NCBI GenBank assembly: GCA_007570785.1
Contig: ML664161.1
Span: forward strand, 1-64,000
DNA from: Antilocapra americana
Lineage: Eukaryota; Chordata; Mammalia; Artiodactyla; Antilocapridae
Length of the DNA stretch: 64,000 nt
Direction of reading: 5' to 3'
Shown here: positions 12,991-25,400 of the stretch, one piece after another
How the letters are laid out: each line of letters opens with the position of its first letter
How positions within the stretch are numbered: the first letter of the stretch is position 1
Notes under the pieces: model-generated
What the model was told of the DNA's origin: nothing
Database searches by the model: none
Seen by the model: the letters and a program-made list of their open reading frames with translations, nothing else
Position numbers and translations under genes: made by a program

Positions 12991-13343
12991 TTCTGTATCA
13001 GTTAGTTTGACACTATAACAATCAATGGTTGCTTATTATAAATTGATTGATATACTAATAGCATTAAATGCAACCAGTGTTTAGACATGCGTCTCAATAA
13101 ATCCTGATTTTATTTTGTTTTCTTACAAAATATTCAAGGTTTATTTTTAACCCTTCTCTTGCCATTTATCATGCCAAACATATTTCCAGGAAATATGACC
13201 ACAGGGGATATTCTGGCATTTATGAACTCATTCTAGCTAACACATTTCCAACATGTGAAAGTTTATTAAATTTATAACCAATAGATGCTGGAAGGTACAG
13301 ATGCATCTTAGGGAAGCCATGTTACCCAATCAAGACTGTGATG
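12991..13343. other. Unassigned sequence
   Basis: No recognised gene or repeat; may contain further decayed L1. Confidence 0.35.
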
Positions 13344-13356
13344 CTCTGTATGTATG

Positions 13357-13563
13357 AAAGTGAAGGTTGCTCAGTCATGTCTGACTCTTTGCCAAGTCAT
13401 AGACTGTAGCCTGCAAGGCTTCTCTTTCCATGGAATTCTCCAGGCCAGAATACTGGAGGGGTAGCTGTTCCCTTCTCCAGAGGATCTTCCCAACCTAGGG
13501 ATTAAACTCAGGTCTCCCACATTGCAGGTGGATTCTTTACCATCTGAGCTACTAGGGAAGCCC
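13357..13563 (-). mobile_element. Bov-tA SINE
   Basis: Reverse-oriented Bov-tA: head at the right end ('gagctactagggaagccc'), B-box-like region reversed near 13,500-13,520, tail at left ('ggttgctcagtcatgtctga'). Imperfect flanking repeats 'ctgtatgtatg' (about 13,346) and 'ctgtgtgtatg' (13,564) are probably the target-site duplication. Confidence 0.9.
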
Positions 13564-14171
13564 CTGTGTGTATGGGAGTTTTAATTTAAAAAAAAATGGA
13601 AATATTTACTTGTGCTGACCTAAGACCATTGCATCTCTCCATATGTTAGATACGAGGAAAAAGAGTAAAAGAAAATTTTCAGCTATTAGTTCAAATTCAT
13701 TATTTCCTCATTAGGCTCAATAAATCTGCATTTTTCAAAGTCTGATAAATAATATTTGAAAGACAATGTGTTTTATACATAACTAAGACATGTGCTCTCT
13801 TACTGTCAGTTATTATCTTTGTAGTACAACTTTATTTAAAGTGGCATTTAATGTCTCAGTAATATTTATAATGCAGAACATCTGTATTATTTCATAAAAT
13901 ACACATTACTTACAGCTTTTCATGGTACTGCCTAGTAACTGCTGGATAGTTTGTTTAGTAATGCCTGGGCTTCCCAGTTTACCTGTGAGAAGAAAAACAT
14001 GAAGCCAGATGGTCTGCATCAATTACGCTGTAAAAAATGTTGGCTGATCTTCTCCTTCCCAGCAGGACCCCTATTGATCTGAGTTCTGTCAGGATCTGAT
14101 CCAAGGCTTGTGGACAAGCACTTCATTTCCACAGGTGTCATTCTCCTTATTAGTCAAATGAAGATGTCTGT

Positions 14172-14285
14172 GTTATTAGTCGAAGCATAGCTGACTTACA
14201 GTATTACGTTCATTTCAGGTGTACAGTATAATGATTCACTATTTTTACAGATTATACTCCTTAAGTCTGTTTTGACTCTATGTTT
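14172..14285 (-). mobile_element. L1 3' UTR fragment
   Basis: Antisense to the older artiodactyl L1 3' terminus, with 'catagctgacttacagtatt' and 'tttcaggtgtacagtataat'. The same terminus is found in sense at 18,290-18,345 and in antisense at 48,860-48,905. Only the last ~110 bases are present. Confidence 0.6.
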
Positions 14286-15415
14286 GCAAAGACCTGAGTT
14301 TTCAGGGGCATGAGGACATGTAAACAGAGCTCCAAAAGCTTCTGCCCTCTTTCATATATTGTAGCTCTAGGAAAATATTTAAATCTTTAAGCATAATTAA
14401 CAGTAATGCAGTTACTGTAAGGTGTTTAAAATCTCAATTTAATGTAAGTTAGAATTGAAATTTTATCATGGCTTAGCTACTTAACCAGTTTTAAGAGAGA
14501 AAAACAAAATCTCCCTCTCTTGATCACTTCATCTATAAAAAGGGGGATTATAATAACTAATGCCTCATAAAGTAGCTTGACTAGCAAATTAAGTAATCCA
14601 AGAAGAGTACTTATTACAGATGTTAAAAAGCAATAGGCACACAAAAATTATCATCAGCGCTCTTTCACTTTTTGTTGTATATAGTATGTATTCTTAATCA
14701 AATATAATAATATTCAATTGAAATTGATTGTTATTATCATATCATATCATAACATTTTTATAATACAATAAATCAAAGGCTACCCTCAAAAAAGCAAAAG
14801 AACAAAGGACTCTGTGTTAGCTTCCTAGGGCTGCGGTAGCAAACTAATACCACAAACCAAGCGGATCTAAACGACAGGCATCTATTCTCTCACTGCTCAG
14901 GAAGCTAGAACTCTGGCATCAAAGTGTTAGGGTGTGCTCCTTCTGAAGGCTCTAGCAAAGAATCCTATCTGGCTCATTCCTAGCTTCTGGTGGATGCCAG
15001 CAATCCTTAGCAATGCTGGCTTGTTGTCTTCTGCTTCCTCCTTCAAGGGACATCTTCCTTCTGTGTCTTTATCTCACACTCTTTCCTCTTATTATAAAGA
15101 CATCTGTCATTGGCTCTTGAGATTTAGGGTTCATCCATATCCAGCATGACCTCACCATGATATGATTACATCTGCAAAGACACGGTTTCCAAATAAGGTT
15201 GCATCCACAGGTATAGAGGGTTATGATTTCAACATGCCTTATTTGAGACACAATGCAACCCACAATACGCTCCACAAAAATGCAGACAGATATTGAGTTT
15301 AACATGTTAAATAATTGAAAGTACTCATACCCTAAGAATAACTAGGCATTAATAAGTTGAAGAAGTTTTGACACAATTTAACTATATTGAAAATATGTCT
15401 TGTTAATGTATTTGT
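14286..15415. other. Unassigned sequence
   Basis: AT-rich to about 14,800, then a more balanced stretch. No exon-like frame with conserved motifs or repeat family is recognised. Confidence 0.4.
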
Positions 15416-16084
15416 TGTTGTTCAGTCACTCAGTCATGTCTGACTCTTTGCGACCCCATGGACTGCAGCACCTCAGGCCTCCCTATCCTTCACCATCTCC
15501 CTGAGTTTACTCAAACTCCTGTCCATTGAGTCAATGATGCCATCCAACCACCTAGTCCTGTGTTGTCCTCTTCTCCTGCTGCCCTCAATCTTTTGCAGCA
15601 TCAGGGTATTTTCCAGTGAGTTGGCTCTTCCCATCAGGTGGCCAAAGTATTGGAGCTTCAAGTATCCATCCTTCCAGTGAATATTCAGGGTTGATTTCCT
15701 TTAGGATTGACTGGTTTGATCTCCTTGCAGTCCAAGGAATCTCAAGAGTCTTCACTAATACCACAGTTCAAAAGCATCAGTTCTTCAGAGCTCAGCCTTC
15801 TTTATGGTCCAACTCTCAAATCCGTACAGGACTACCAGAAAAACCATAGCTTTGACCAGACAGACTTTTGTTAGTAAAGTGATGCTTCTCCCTTTAATAT
15901 GCTGTCTACATTTGTTATAGCTTTTCTTCAAGGAGCAAGCATCTTTTAATTTCATGGCTGCAGTCACTGTCTGCACTGATTTTGGAGCCCAAGAAAGTAA
16001 AATCTGTCACTGTTTCCACTTTTTTCTTCATCTATTTGCCATTAAGTGATGGGACCAGATGGTATGACCTTCGTTTTTTGAATA
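15416..16084 (-). mobile_element. BovB (RTE) LINE 3' end
   Basis: Minus-strand BovB, 5' truncated. The 3' tail is at the left ('gttgttcagtcactcagtca') and the region encoding the C-terminus after the reverse transcriptase follows. Translated fragments include CRQ...TLLTKVCLVKAM and LYGFESWTIKKAE, the BovB motif that aligns with 'VMYGCESWTIKKAE' in copies at 29,380 and 42,700. Frameshifts make it dead. Confidence 0.9.
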
Positions 16085-16139
16085 TAGATGTCTAGATCAC
16101 TCAACTTTTTATAATATCCAAAAACGTCCTCCATGTAGT

Positions 16140-16800
16140 AATTATCAATTCAGTGTAATTACAGTCAAAATAAAAAGATATTTTTGAATATGGATGTGGA
16201 TTTCAAACAAAGTGCATCTAAGATTTATGGAATTGAACAAAGTGTCAATAACAGGCAAGTCAAATTAGAAGGAAAGGAATATGGTTATTGGTCTTGAGCT
16301 ACTATGCAATGAAAAGTTATTAAGCTATCATAATTATAACATTGTAACACTGTCATGCAAACAAATAGATGAATGGACCTAATTAAATAGCACAGAACCA
16401 GATCTAAATATACATGAAATCTTGTGTTATGAAAGATATGGTACTACAGATCAGTGGTGAACAATTGTTTACTCATAAAGGAGAAAAAATTAAAATCTTC
16501 TGTTATGCAATAAATGACTCCAGATAGAGTAAAAGTAAATATGAAAAGTGAACTTTAAAACTTCTAAAAGATATGCAGGACATTATTTGTATGATATCTG
16601 GGTAGGTAGAATCTCAGAAGAAATTTTAAATTCTAAAATGACTTATTAAAGAAAATGACTGATAAAGTTGATCACATTAAAATTCAAGTATTTTGAATGA
16701 CAAGTAAAAACACTGAAAAGATGAAAATGAGTAAAAGCTTGAGGAAAACAAATGTTAGAAACTATCTCTAAACCTAAACAAGAAAATGAATACTTTTAAG
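16140..16800 (+). mobile_element. Possible strongly decayed L1 ORF2 segment
   Basis: Weak similarity in order to L1 ORF2 sense sequence, with 'gaatggacctaattaaatag' and then 'cagatctaaatatacatgaa', followed by an A-rich interior. It could belong to the same element as the L1 3' end at 17,650-18,360. The match is by eye and uncertain. Confidence 0.3.
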
Positions 16801-17649
16801 TATTAGAAAAATTGAAATTCTTAATGGCAATAAAAACAAATAAAAATACAAGTAAGCTAAAAAATCAATTTGTAGAAAAGTTTAAACAACACCATCATAT
16901 TTATACAAAATTAAAAGGATTAAAAAATGCTTGGGAATGAGAAAAAAGCCAGGCTAGCAGTATTTCTGAAAAAAGATGAATAATAATGATATTATTTTGT
17001 TATAATATATATTTCTTCAGAGGAGTATTATTATATTACCTTATTATTCTTTATACCTTTCAATGTATGACTTTTCACAATATTTTAAAAATACATATAA
17101 TAGTAAAATCACCCTCATTCTTTTCTTATCTTAAATCACAAAAATGCATTTTAGATATCATAATACTAAATTTGGTGAGAAGAAGATGAAAAGATACCAG
17201 CATTTTTTTTCATTCATCTATAGCTCTTCATAAAAACAAGGACTGCAAAACAAAAATTCATAAACAGCATCAAAAAAGAAAGCCAGATGACTGGGTCAGC
17301 TTCAAAATAACAAACACTGGTAACAGTAGGAACTGTATGCTATGTTCACAACTGTGTAAGAGGAAGCAGTGGCACATTTGACTGAACTATGTTCTAAATG
17401 AGTCAAGAGGTACTCATTGCAAAGCCTGAATTACCAATCTGAGAATGTCAACTGATGGGGAGAAGATTCACACACTCCACAGAATTTCACAGTAAATTCT
17501 AAAGGACCCAGAGCAGTTTGATATCCTAATTCTACAATGTCACCAGTAACCGTTGAAACAAAACCCCACAGGTAAAATCACCTGCTGAGAACTGAATCAA
17601 AATTGAGCAGCAACAATATAATAGGGAATCAAAACCAAGAAAACACAGA
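16801..17649. other. Unassigned AT-rich sequence
   Basis: Very AT-rich to about 17,210, then more balanced. No gene is recognised. Confidence 0.4.
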
Positions 17650-18360
17650 ATAAAAGGAGTTAGATGGGAATATAAATTGGTACAGCCACTCTGGAGAACA
17701 GTATGGGAGGTTCTTCAAAAAAACTAAAAATAGAGCTAACATATGATCCAGTAATCCCATTGCTGGGCAGAGAAAATCATGGTTTGAAAGCATAAATGCC
17801 CATCCCCACACTCAGTGTTTATTGAAGCACTATTTACAATAGCTAAGACATGGAAGAAACCTAATGTTCACTGATAGATGGATGAAGAAGTGGTACATAT
17901 ATACAATGGAATGTTATATGGCTCATTAAAAGGAATGAGACATAGCCATTTGCAGCATCATGGGTAGATCTAGAGACTGCCATTGAGTGACGTAAGTCTG
18001 ACACTACTTATACACAGAATCTGAAAAAATGATAAATGAACTCATTTACAAAATAGAAACAGCCTCATAGACTTAAAGAATGAACCCATGGTTAAACGGG
18101 AGAAGAATGGATGGTGGCAGATTGGGAGTTTGGGATTGACATGTACACAGTGATACAGGTAAAACAGATAACCAGTAAGAACCTATTCTACAGCACACAG
18201 AACTCTGTTCAATATTCTGATATAACCTAAATGGGAAAAGAATTTGAAAAAGAATATATATATATATATATATATATGCATCACAGAATCACTTTGCTGT
18301 ATACCTGACTCTAACACAGCATTGTTAATTGACTAAATTCTAATATAAAATACAGATTAA
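17650..18360 (+). mobile_element. Older artiodactyl L1, 3' end
   Basis: Sense L1 ORF2 C-terminal coding region ('aaattggtacagccactctg', then 'cccattgctgggca', then 'acaatggaatgttatatggc') followed by the 3' UTR and its terminus ('actttgctgtatacctgac'). It is 5' truncated, carries many substitutions and has an internal (TA)n tract. It cannot encode a product. Confidence 0.8.
18254..18277. repeat. (TA)n microsatellite inside L1 3' UTR
   Basis: About 12 uninterrupted TA units expand a 3' UTR position that is a short 'atatatgtatac' in related L1 copies. Confidence 0.95.
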
Positions 18361-18796
18361 AAAATACAGTTTTACTCAATTAATAGTTTTAGTAAATGTA
18401 ATGAGTAAAACCTATATCTAATAGATAATCTTCTAGATACAGCAATAAATATATTTTTAAAAACTGAATAGTTTAAAATATTCTAGAAAAAAGTTAATAT
18501 TCTACTAAGATAATTAAAATTAAATTAATCCAGAAGGCAATCAAGAAGTAAAACATTTTCTCCATAAGAAGCCAAAGTTGGCCAAATATGTTTTCTATGG
18601 CATGGAATATGAGGAAAATATTAGTAAAAATAAAATTTCACCAGAGCCTTTTGACTTGAAGCAAATGGAATTAGGATAAAAAGAGGGAAAGTGCCATATG
18701 GGAAGAAGAAACAGAAATAGTAAATGAAAACCAGGACTGAAACAAACATTGTTTGTTAAATGCTGACTCGAGATGTTTCTTTAGAAGGTATGGTGG
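18361..18796. other. Unassigned sequence
   Basis: AT-rich; no recognised gene or repeat. Confidence 0.4.
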
Positions 18797-18980
18797 TTTC
18801 AGTTGCTAAGTTGTGTCTGACTCTTGGAACCCCATGGACTATAGCCTACTAGGCTCCTCTGTCTATGCAGTTCTCCAGACAAGAATACTGGAGTGGGTTT
18901 CCATTTCCTCCTCTAATTAAAAGGTTAATGGACTTTACCCTCTGAGCCACCAGGGAAGCCTTTTTTTTTTTTTTTTTTTT
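18797..18980 (-). mobile_element. Bov-tA SINE with flanking poly-T
   Basis: Reverse Bov-tA with head at the right ('gagccaccagggaagcc', ending 18,960), tail at left ('cagttgctaagttgtgtctg') and an internal deletion after 18,910 that removes part of the tRNA-related region. A 20-base T run (18,961-18,980) adjoins the 5' end of the SINE, not its 3' end, so it is not the SINE's tail. Confidence 0.8.
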
Positions 18981-19203
18981 AATGATGCATCCACTCAATT
19001 GTTGGCTAGGATAAACCATACTTTCTCTTTCTTTTTGGTTTATTTCCTTTGACCAAAAAAAAAAAAAAAAACAGTTACTAAATTAGGTTGGGTCACATAA
19101 AAATTTTCTAAATTACAAGTGTTAGACCACATTTGCCATTTTCCACAATTCATGGAGAAATATTTCCAATGATTACCAAAGAAGGGTATCCTTCTTCATA
19201 AAT

Positions 19204-19393
19204 GTGAAAGTCATTCAGTCATATCCAACTCTTTGTGACCTCAGGTACTATACACTCCATGGAATTCTCTGGGCCACAATACTTGAGTGGGTAGCCATTC
19301 CCTTCTCCAGGGGATCTTCCCAACCCAGGGATCAAACCCAGGTCTCTTGCTTTGCAGGCAGATTTTTTACCAACTGAGCCACCAGGGAAGCCT
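19204..19393 (-). mobile_element. Bov-tA SINE
   Basis: Reverse Bov-tA: 'gaaagtcattcagtcatatc' at the tail side and 'ctgagccaccagggaagcc' at the head side, with the B-box-like region near 19,320-19,345. An A run of ~17 lies 130 bases to the left and is unrelated. Confidence 0.9.
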
Positions 19394-19905
19394 ATTTTTA
19401 TAAAAGGGCCCATGTAAAATATCACTTTGTTTGTGATTTAATTATGCCCATGCAAGACATCACTGTGGTTTTTAGTATTGTTTAAGAAGCTACTGAGCTT
19501 GTGTCCTGACCATTAGGAACAAAAAAAAATCCCATTTGCTTGTATACCATGCAAATGAACTAACAGAAAATAAGAAACACCATATTCTACAAGAAATGGA
19601 TTCACTGAAAAAGGCATATGAGCTAAAACCAGAAAATTATAATAAACAAAAGCAGTTTTTCTAGCTTCCTATGAAGTCATTCTTTTAAATTAATAGTGAA
19701 TTTAAGTGTCAGTTAAAAAGTCTCCATTTTAAACTTATGTCAATTTATGATTCGTATTTGATGACAAATTTCAATAGTCTTAATCAACAAAACGATTGAT
19801 ATTAGGGACTGCTAGCCATTTTTGTCTCTAAATATATTATTAAGGATAGAACAGTATGCTGAGCTATGAGGATATTTCAATAAATTTATAGTAATAATTT
19901 AAATA

Positions 19906-20108
19906 AGCCTCCGTGATGGCTCAGCAGGTAAAGAATCCTCCTGAAATGCAAGAGACACAGGAGATGTGGGTTCAATCCCTGGGTTAGGGATATCCCCTGG
20001 AGGAAGAACCCACTCTAATACTCTTGCCTGGGAAATCCCATGGACAGAGGAGCCTGGAAGGCTACAAAGAGCCACAAAGAGTTGGACGCAATAGCACGTG
20101 AGCACAGG
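19906..20108 (+). mobile_element. Bov-tA SINE
   Basis: Head 'gcctccgtgatggctcagc', B-box-like 'gggttcaatccctgggtt', body 'cttgcctgggaaatcccatg', tail 'gagttggacgcaatagcac'. A ~12-base insertion after 'gcaagagacacaggaga' distinguishes this copy. Confidence 0.9.
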
Positions 20109-20419
20109 ACAAAGATAATATAAAACTGATTTGATCAAGAATATAAATTTTAACATGAAAAGGACACTCTTTCAGCTTTCCATCAATTTATTGGCAGCCA
20201 ATACAAAAGATAAACTTCACAAAGGCTGTGCAGACAGCTGGAACACTTTATACTGACTTTTCCAGTTTATTTCATGAATGCACTGCATAAATACAATCAT
20301 AAACCATGAAAATTAAACTTTGTTTGAACATAGTAAATATTTAAAATCACTCTTTGTTAACCATTTTCACAGTTGGTTGTTTGGTGTTCATTTTCTCCTT
20401 TATCATATAATTATAATGG

Positions 20420-20670
20420 TGATAATAATAACATTTGATGGGTATTGAGAACCGATGTCATAACAGGCAGTATCCTAAGTGCTTTATATACACTAACCTC
20501 CTATTACAGTTCTTTGAGTAAGGTGCTTTGGTTACCTCCACTTTGGAAATGACAAAACTCTGACCCAGAAAATTAAGAAATTTACACAAAAGCACATAAT
20601 GGAGAGGAAATGAAGATAGAATTCACACTGAGCTAGACCAAAACTAAAGCCTGCAATTTAATCACTGCCA
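20420..20670 (+). mobile_element. MIR SINE
   Basis: Nearly the full MIR order: 'aacatttgatgggtattgag', 'gcagtatcctaagtgcttta', 'cactaacctcctattaca', then the 'gaaaattaagaaatttacac' region and 'agatagaattcacactgag'. Divergence is high, as expected for this old tRNA-derived family. Confidence 0.8.
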
Positions 20671-20804
20671 AGTACCAGCTCCACTGAACAAGGTTTATAG
20701 ACACTGAAATAGATGTTTTTCAGTTCTAAATCCTCACACACTGAAATACCAAATAGTTACCTGAAGGTATAGTATATAAGGGCTTTCATTTAAAATTACA
20801 CATT

Positions 20805-21078
20805 CAGTTCAGTTCAGTTCAGTCACTCAGTAGTGTCAGACTCTGTGCGACCCCATAGATGGCAGCCCACCAGGCTCCCCTGTCCCTGGGATTCTCCAGG
20901 CAAGAACACTGGAGTGGGTTGCCATTTCCTTCTTCAATGCATGAAAGTGATAAGAGAAAGTGAAGTCGTTCAGTCATGTCCCACTCTTAGCGACCCCGTG
21001 GACTGCAGCCTACCAGGCTCCGCCATCCATGGGATTTTCCAGGCAAGAGTACTGGAGTGGGTCGCCAGTGCCTTCTCC
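20805..21078 (+). mobile_element. Complete Bov-A2 SINE with exact TSD
   Basis: The head is a (cagtt)n array at 20,805-20,822 rather than the (CTG)n seen in the 1.5-kb copy. Two monomers and the linker follow, ending 'gtgccttctcc'. The exact 12-bp repeat 'aaattacacatt' flanks it at 20,793-20,804 and 21,079-21,090. It looks like a fairly young copy. Confidence 0.95.
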
Positions 21079-21591
21079 AAATTACACATTAGACTTAGAA
21101 AATTTCTTTCTAAATAAAACACTTATATAGGTTTAAGTTATTTCAGTTTTCAAGCTTGTTTATTTTTAGAAAGTTATGATATATTTTTTCTTCCTGAGAA
21201 AGACGTTTATGTTTTCCAACTCAAACCTTTCTCTTTTTCCAAACTTGAAGTGTACTAAAAACATGTTCTGAAACAAGATTTTTAGAGGTGAGCCTATAAG
21301 CCTTGGTAACTTTCCACAGAGAAGTAGTAGATTAGAAAGATCATTCCCTTTTCACTGTCAGTTTCTTTGATTATAAATCTAAAAATCTTATAATCTTTCC
21401 AAAATTCTGTTGTCTGTCTGGACGTCAGGCTAAAACTTAGAGAGAAGTAGGGCTGTTGGGTTTAAAAAATTAAAGTATAGTACATCCAATAAAAATTTAA
21501 TTTCATATAAACAAGAAATAATATTGTGCTATATTTTACCTGGCAATGCTTAAGAAGAAGTGTGGAAAAAGTGAGATAACAGAGGCATTTC

Positions 21592-21738
21592 AATGGTTTG
21601 AATAAATGTCAAAATATTATCTACCTAGGCTACCAGTTCTGGGCACATGTGGTATAATGGTGCACTAGTAAATCAATTGTGGGAAAGGACAATAGGGTTG
21701 ATTTCTAGCATCTACCAACTTCCATGGTGTAAGTGAAT
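21592..21738 (+). repeat. Diverged direct repeat, copy 1
   Basis: A ~147-bp segment matching 22,283-22,430 at roughly 80% by eye. Shared anchors are 'atctacctaggctac', 'tataatggtgca' and 'acttccatggtgtaa'. I do not recognise the family. The flanks of the two copies differ. Confidence 0.8.
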
Positions 21739-22282
21739 GGTACATCAAGATTATGGATTATCTTGGAATATTTATCAGTTAAAATAGGTCATCAGCAATT
21801 AACACACTCCAGCAGACAGGCCATATGACTCACTACCTACTTTTGGGCACCTCCTAACAAAGATAAATTAAACAGCATACCAGCTTGGAAGCTTCTGGTG
21901 GTCAGCATTATAAAGGGAATAAAGTACCACTGGACAGTAATAAGGAGAAGAAATGCAATAATATAGAGACAAATCTCTATGTCAGAGCCCTGTTCAGAGA
22001 GGAAACCATGTGATTAGAAGGAAAATTTTGAGATCTACTTTAGATCCCATGGATTTTGTTAAATTGTCTTCTAAAGAGGATCAAAATGGCAAGCAGTGCT
22101 GTGGTCCCTCCCACCTCTCCCTCTCCCTCTCCCTCAGTAGTATAAGGAAGTCTGGAAAAATATCAAATTCCTTTGTATACAGAAGAGCTCGAGCTTGTCA
22201 AGAACACATTCTTCTCTGGCTTTTCTCTCTCTCACTCTAACACTCAATGACTCCACTGGATTAATGTTGAAAACAATAAGAA
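21739..22282. other. Sequence between the direct repeats
   Basis: No known repeat is recognised. It contains a (CCTCTC)-like pyrimidine tract at about 22,115-22,135 and a 76-codon frame across it that shows no motif. If the flanking repeats were LTR pieces this would be the interior, but no retroviral feature is visible. Confidence 0.4.
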
Positions 22283-22430
22283 TACTGGTTTGGATGAATC
22301 TCAAAATATGATCTACCTAGGCTACTAATTTGGGGCTCATTTGTTATAATGGTGCATGAGTAAGTAGGTTGTGGGGAAGGACAAGAGGTTGATTACCAGC
22401 ATATACAAACTTCCATGGTGTAAATGACTG
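22283..22430 (+). repeat. Diverged direct repeat, copy 2
   Basis: Second copy of the segment at 21,592-21,738, same orientation, start-to-start distance 691 bp, with small indels relative to copy 1. Confidence 0.8.
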
Positions 22431-22769
22431 ACACGGTAAATTTAAGGCCCCCGAAACTGGCTTGCTCAATTTCTAAATGTTTGATAATTAGCTCTTGCAA
22501 GAGTAAAAGAGCAGTTTCTGCACAAGATATACATTGGTCATATTCTATCTCTGGATTAAAATGACAGAAATGTGCTCAAAAGCCCTTTCCAGAAGCAAGT
22601 GATGCCCAGGGGTTTTAGATAAATGTGATAGGAGGCATAGAGTGAATAACCAATTGCTTAAAGCCAAGTAGGGAGGAGGGGAGGAAGAAAGAGATATCAC
22701 AAATTAGGATAACTTACATACTTCAGGAATGTATAAGCACCATACTTGTAAGTGTTCAGAGAGATTTCT

Positions 22770-23010
22770 TCAAGTGTCTCTTTAATCTTCCTATCTCACA
22801 GGAGACCTTCCATGATCACTCCTTAATATATGTACCTACTAGAATACATGGTATGCTTCAACTCTCAATAAACAGTCAAAAATGTATTATAACTAACTGC
22901 TAATATCTGTGTAGATATCAATCATGTCTGACTATGAGGTCTCTCAAGGTGAGGGCAAGTCTTATTCGTATTTGTATCCCAGAATCTTTCAGTCTCTGGT
23001 GAATACATGA
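22770..23010 (+). mobile_element. Probable L2 LINE 3' end
   Basis: The L2 3' order is recognisable though degraded: 'caggagaccttccatgatca', 'gactatgaggtctctcaagg', 'gagggcaagtctta', 'tttgtatcccagaatc', then 'gaatacatgatt'. It is too short and old to code. Confidence 0.5.
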
Positions 23011-23865
23011 TTAACAAAATAAAGCTTGGTAGAACTAAGTATCAAAAAAGCCTCAAGCTGCTTAGAAGAAAGTTGGTATTTATAGGATACTTATCCCATC
23101 ACTTCACTTTAATTTCTCCAAAGAAAAAAGAGCATGAATTTATCATCCTTATCAGAGTGCCAAGTAAACTGAAGTTTCATGCTATTGTTTTTTGCCCTCC
23201 ATCCCAAATGTTGAGAGAATTTCCTTTTTAAAGGTGAACAAAGCTTTGTTCAGTTATCTCTGTGGTGAACTCAGAGAATTGGAGCTCTTGCTGTAATCTT
23301 AGTATAGGTTTCTGTGACTGGAGTAGACGCCATTTCAACAGGAGTCATACCTTGTGATGAAAGTGTCAAGTTCACACACTGATCTATTGCATACAAGCAC
23401 AGCATGCAACAGATAAAAGTGGCCTGTCAGAGAGAAATTGATGAGAATATGTTTCATTTCAGGTCTTATGCCTAGTTACTGATGAGAAATAAGAAAAACA
23501 AATGGCATAAATGATGGATTTGCTGAATTTGCTTTAATATCATTCTATAAAGTAATGCCATTTACACTAAAATCAAACCTATGGTTGTCATCCTTAAAGT
23601 CACAGAAATGTTTGTTTTCTTAAGGAGTAAACTCAGAATCATGAATGAAATCATGCCATCATCTGAATCACGCAATAGTCACTTCTGAAATATTTTCTCA
23701 CGCTTTTGAGATAACATGATGTATTAGCGGCCTCTGAATACATTGAAATGCATTTAAAGTTAACAATCTTCTGCTTAAATTTGAGTTATTGGAGAAACAG
23801 TCTCAGTAAAGCAGATCATGAAACATAATCCTTAAAAGTCCAGAAGTCACAGGTCACAGGTCATA
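23011..23865. other. Unassigned sequence
   Basis: A 74-codon frame at 23,007-23,231 has no recognisable motif and starts within the L2 tail, so I do not call it a gene. Nothing else is recognised. Confidence 0.4.
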
Positions 23866-24182
23866 TATATATGATTTCCCTGGTGGTGCAGTGCATAAGA
23901 ATCCACCTGCCAGCGCAGGGGACACAAGTTTGCTCCCTGGTATGGGAAGATTCCACATGCTGTGGAGCAAATAAGCCTGGGCAGCATGAGTACTAAGCCC
24001 ATGCACTACAACTACTGAATCCGGTGCACCACGAGCCTGTGCTCTGCAACAAGAGAAGCCACCACAGTGAGAAGTCTGTGCACAGCAAAGAAAAGTAGCC
24101 TAGCTTGCCACGACAAGAGAAAAGCCTGGGCACAGGAATGAAGACCTATTGCAATCAAAACTAAATAAATAAATAAGTAAAC
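23866..24182 (+). mobile_element. CHR-type (CHR-2/ART2-like) tRNA SINE
   Basis: tRNA-Glu-like head 'atttccctggtggtgcagtg' followed by the long CHR body ('tgctgtggagcaaataagcc', 'ccatgcactacaactactga', 'gagaagccaccacagtgaga') and an A-rich (aaat)n tail. CHR SINEs are shared by whales, hippos and ruminants and are older than Bov-A2. They are L1-mobilised, hence the poly-A-like tail. Confidence 0.85.
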
Positions 24183-25400
24183 ATATATATTTATTTATCT
24201 ACTATGTTATACATGTAATAAGTAGAAAAGTTTTATATGGATTTTTTTCCCTAAACTGAAGCTTATGACACAACTAGCATATGAAAGGTGGAAATGTCTT
24301 CACATTATTTTAATCAGCAATAAATATGCTTGTCAACAATGGCTTTGAGGTAAATAAAGTTATACCAATGATATAACACTGTATTGGGAAAAGAACTCTA
24401 GGTAATATTTGTCAAGTCAGTTACCTGGTATAGATCTTTTACTATTAAATCTATTGTTTGTGTTTGATATTTAGAAATATACCAGAACTTTAATACTACT
24501 TTTATGAAAATCTAGATATCTAGGAATTCCAGATAATTAAGCACTGACTGATTAAATATTAAGCCTCAGAGAAAAGGTGGATGATTCAGAAACCAAAATT
24601 GGTATCAATTCCTGAAGACAAGTTTAAAATAAAGCTTAAGATCTGATTATAAAGATTAATTTTAATTGATATAGCAAATAGAAATAGAGTGCTAATGTGA
24701 GTTTATTTTAGAAATTTGGCATTTTTACTGAAAGTCATTCATATTAAATTGCTGATTACATAGTTTTTATTAGAAGTGGTCATGCTTATGAAATTTTCCT
24801 ATCTATTTAAGCTAAACTTACTTTGAGGTAATTATCTGTAGTTTTCCTTGATATTTTTCTTAGTAATCCTATTAAATATCTATATAGGCTATCATATAAT
24901 ATTAAATCATATTTTTAAAATCAGTATGGTATGCATCTTTCACTTGTCCTGCAAATGTGTATTCAGCGAGTAATTTTAAAGTTAGCTGATGTTATAAGGT
25001 TGATTTCCAAAAAGACTATTATATTCCACATTCAGACAAGCAATATATAAGTGCCCTTTTCCCTATATGCTTATTAATAAAAACTGCTATTTTATAGTTT
25101 TTTTCAGTTTTATTTCTGTGATTACTTCTTTTTAGTATAATTTGCATATTCTTATCCCTTGAATTTAAACAAGCCCCTAATTCCACAGAGAATTAGATCA
25201 AGTCAACAGATTTGTACCTTTTAGATGCTTCTTTATGCATTAAAAAAAGTTTGAATTTCTAATATGTAATGTTATCACAACCAAAACTGACATGTTACCG
25301 AGTTGAGATAAAACATAAATAAATAAATATACACATAGCAATATAGATATAAAGAGAATCAATAATAAGTATTAATGAAAAATTAAGGCAGATGATTGGA
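24183..25400. other. Unassigned AT-rich sequence
   Basis: About 1.2 kb of strongly AT-rich DNA with no recognised repeat or coding potential. Confidence 0.4.

Noticed and set aside
653..20108. tRNA-Glu-like sequences with A and B box similarity
   Set aside because: They are the heads of Bov-tA and CHR SINEs, not tRNA genes; no cloverleaf with an intact 3' half follows.
22010..22240. 76-codon frame with an S/L-rich centre
   Set aside because: The centre comes from a (CCTCTC)n tract and the rest has no motif; no supporting context.
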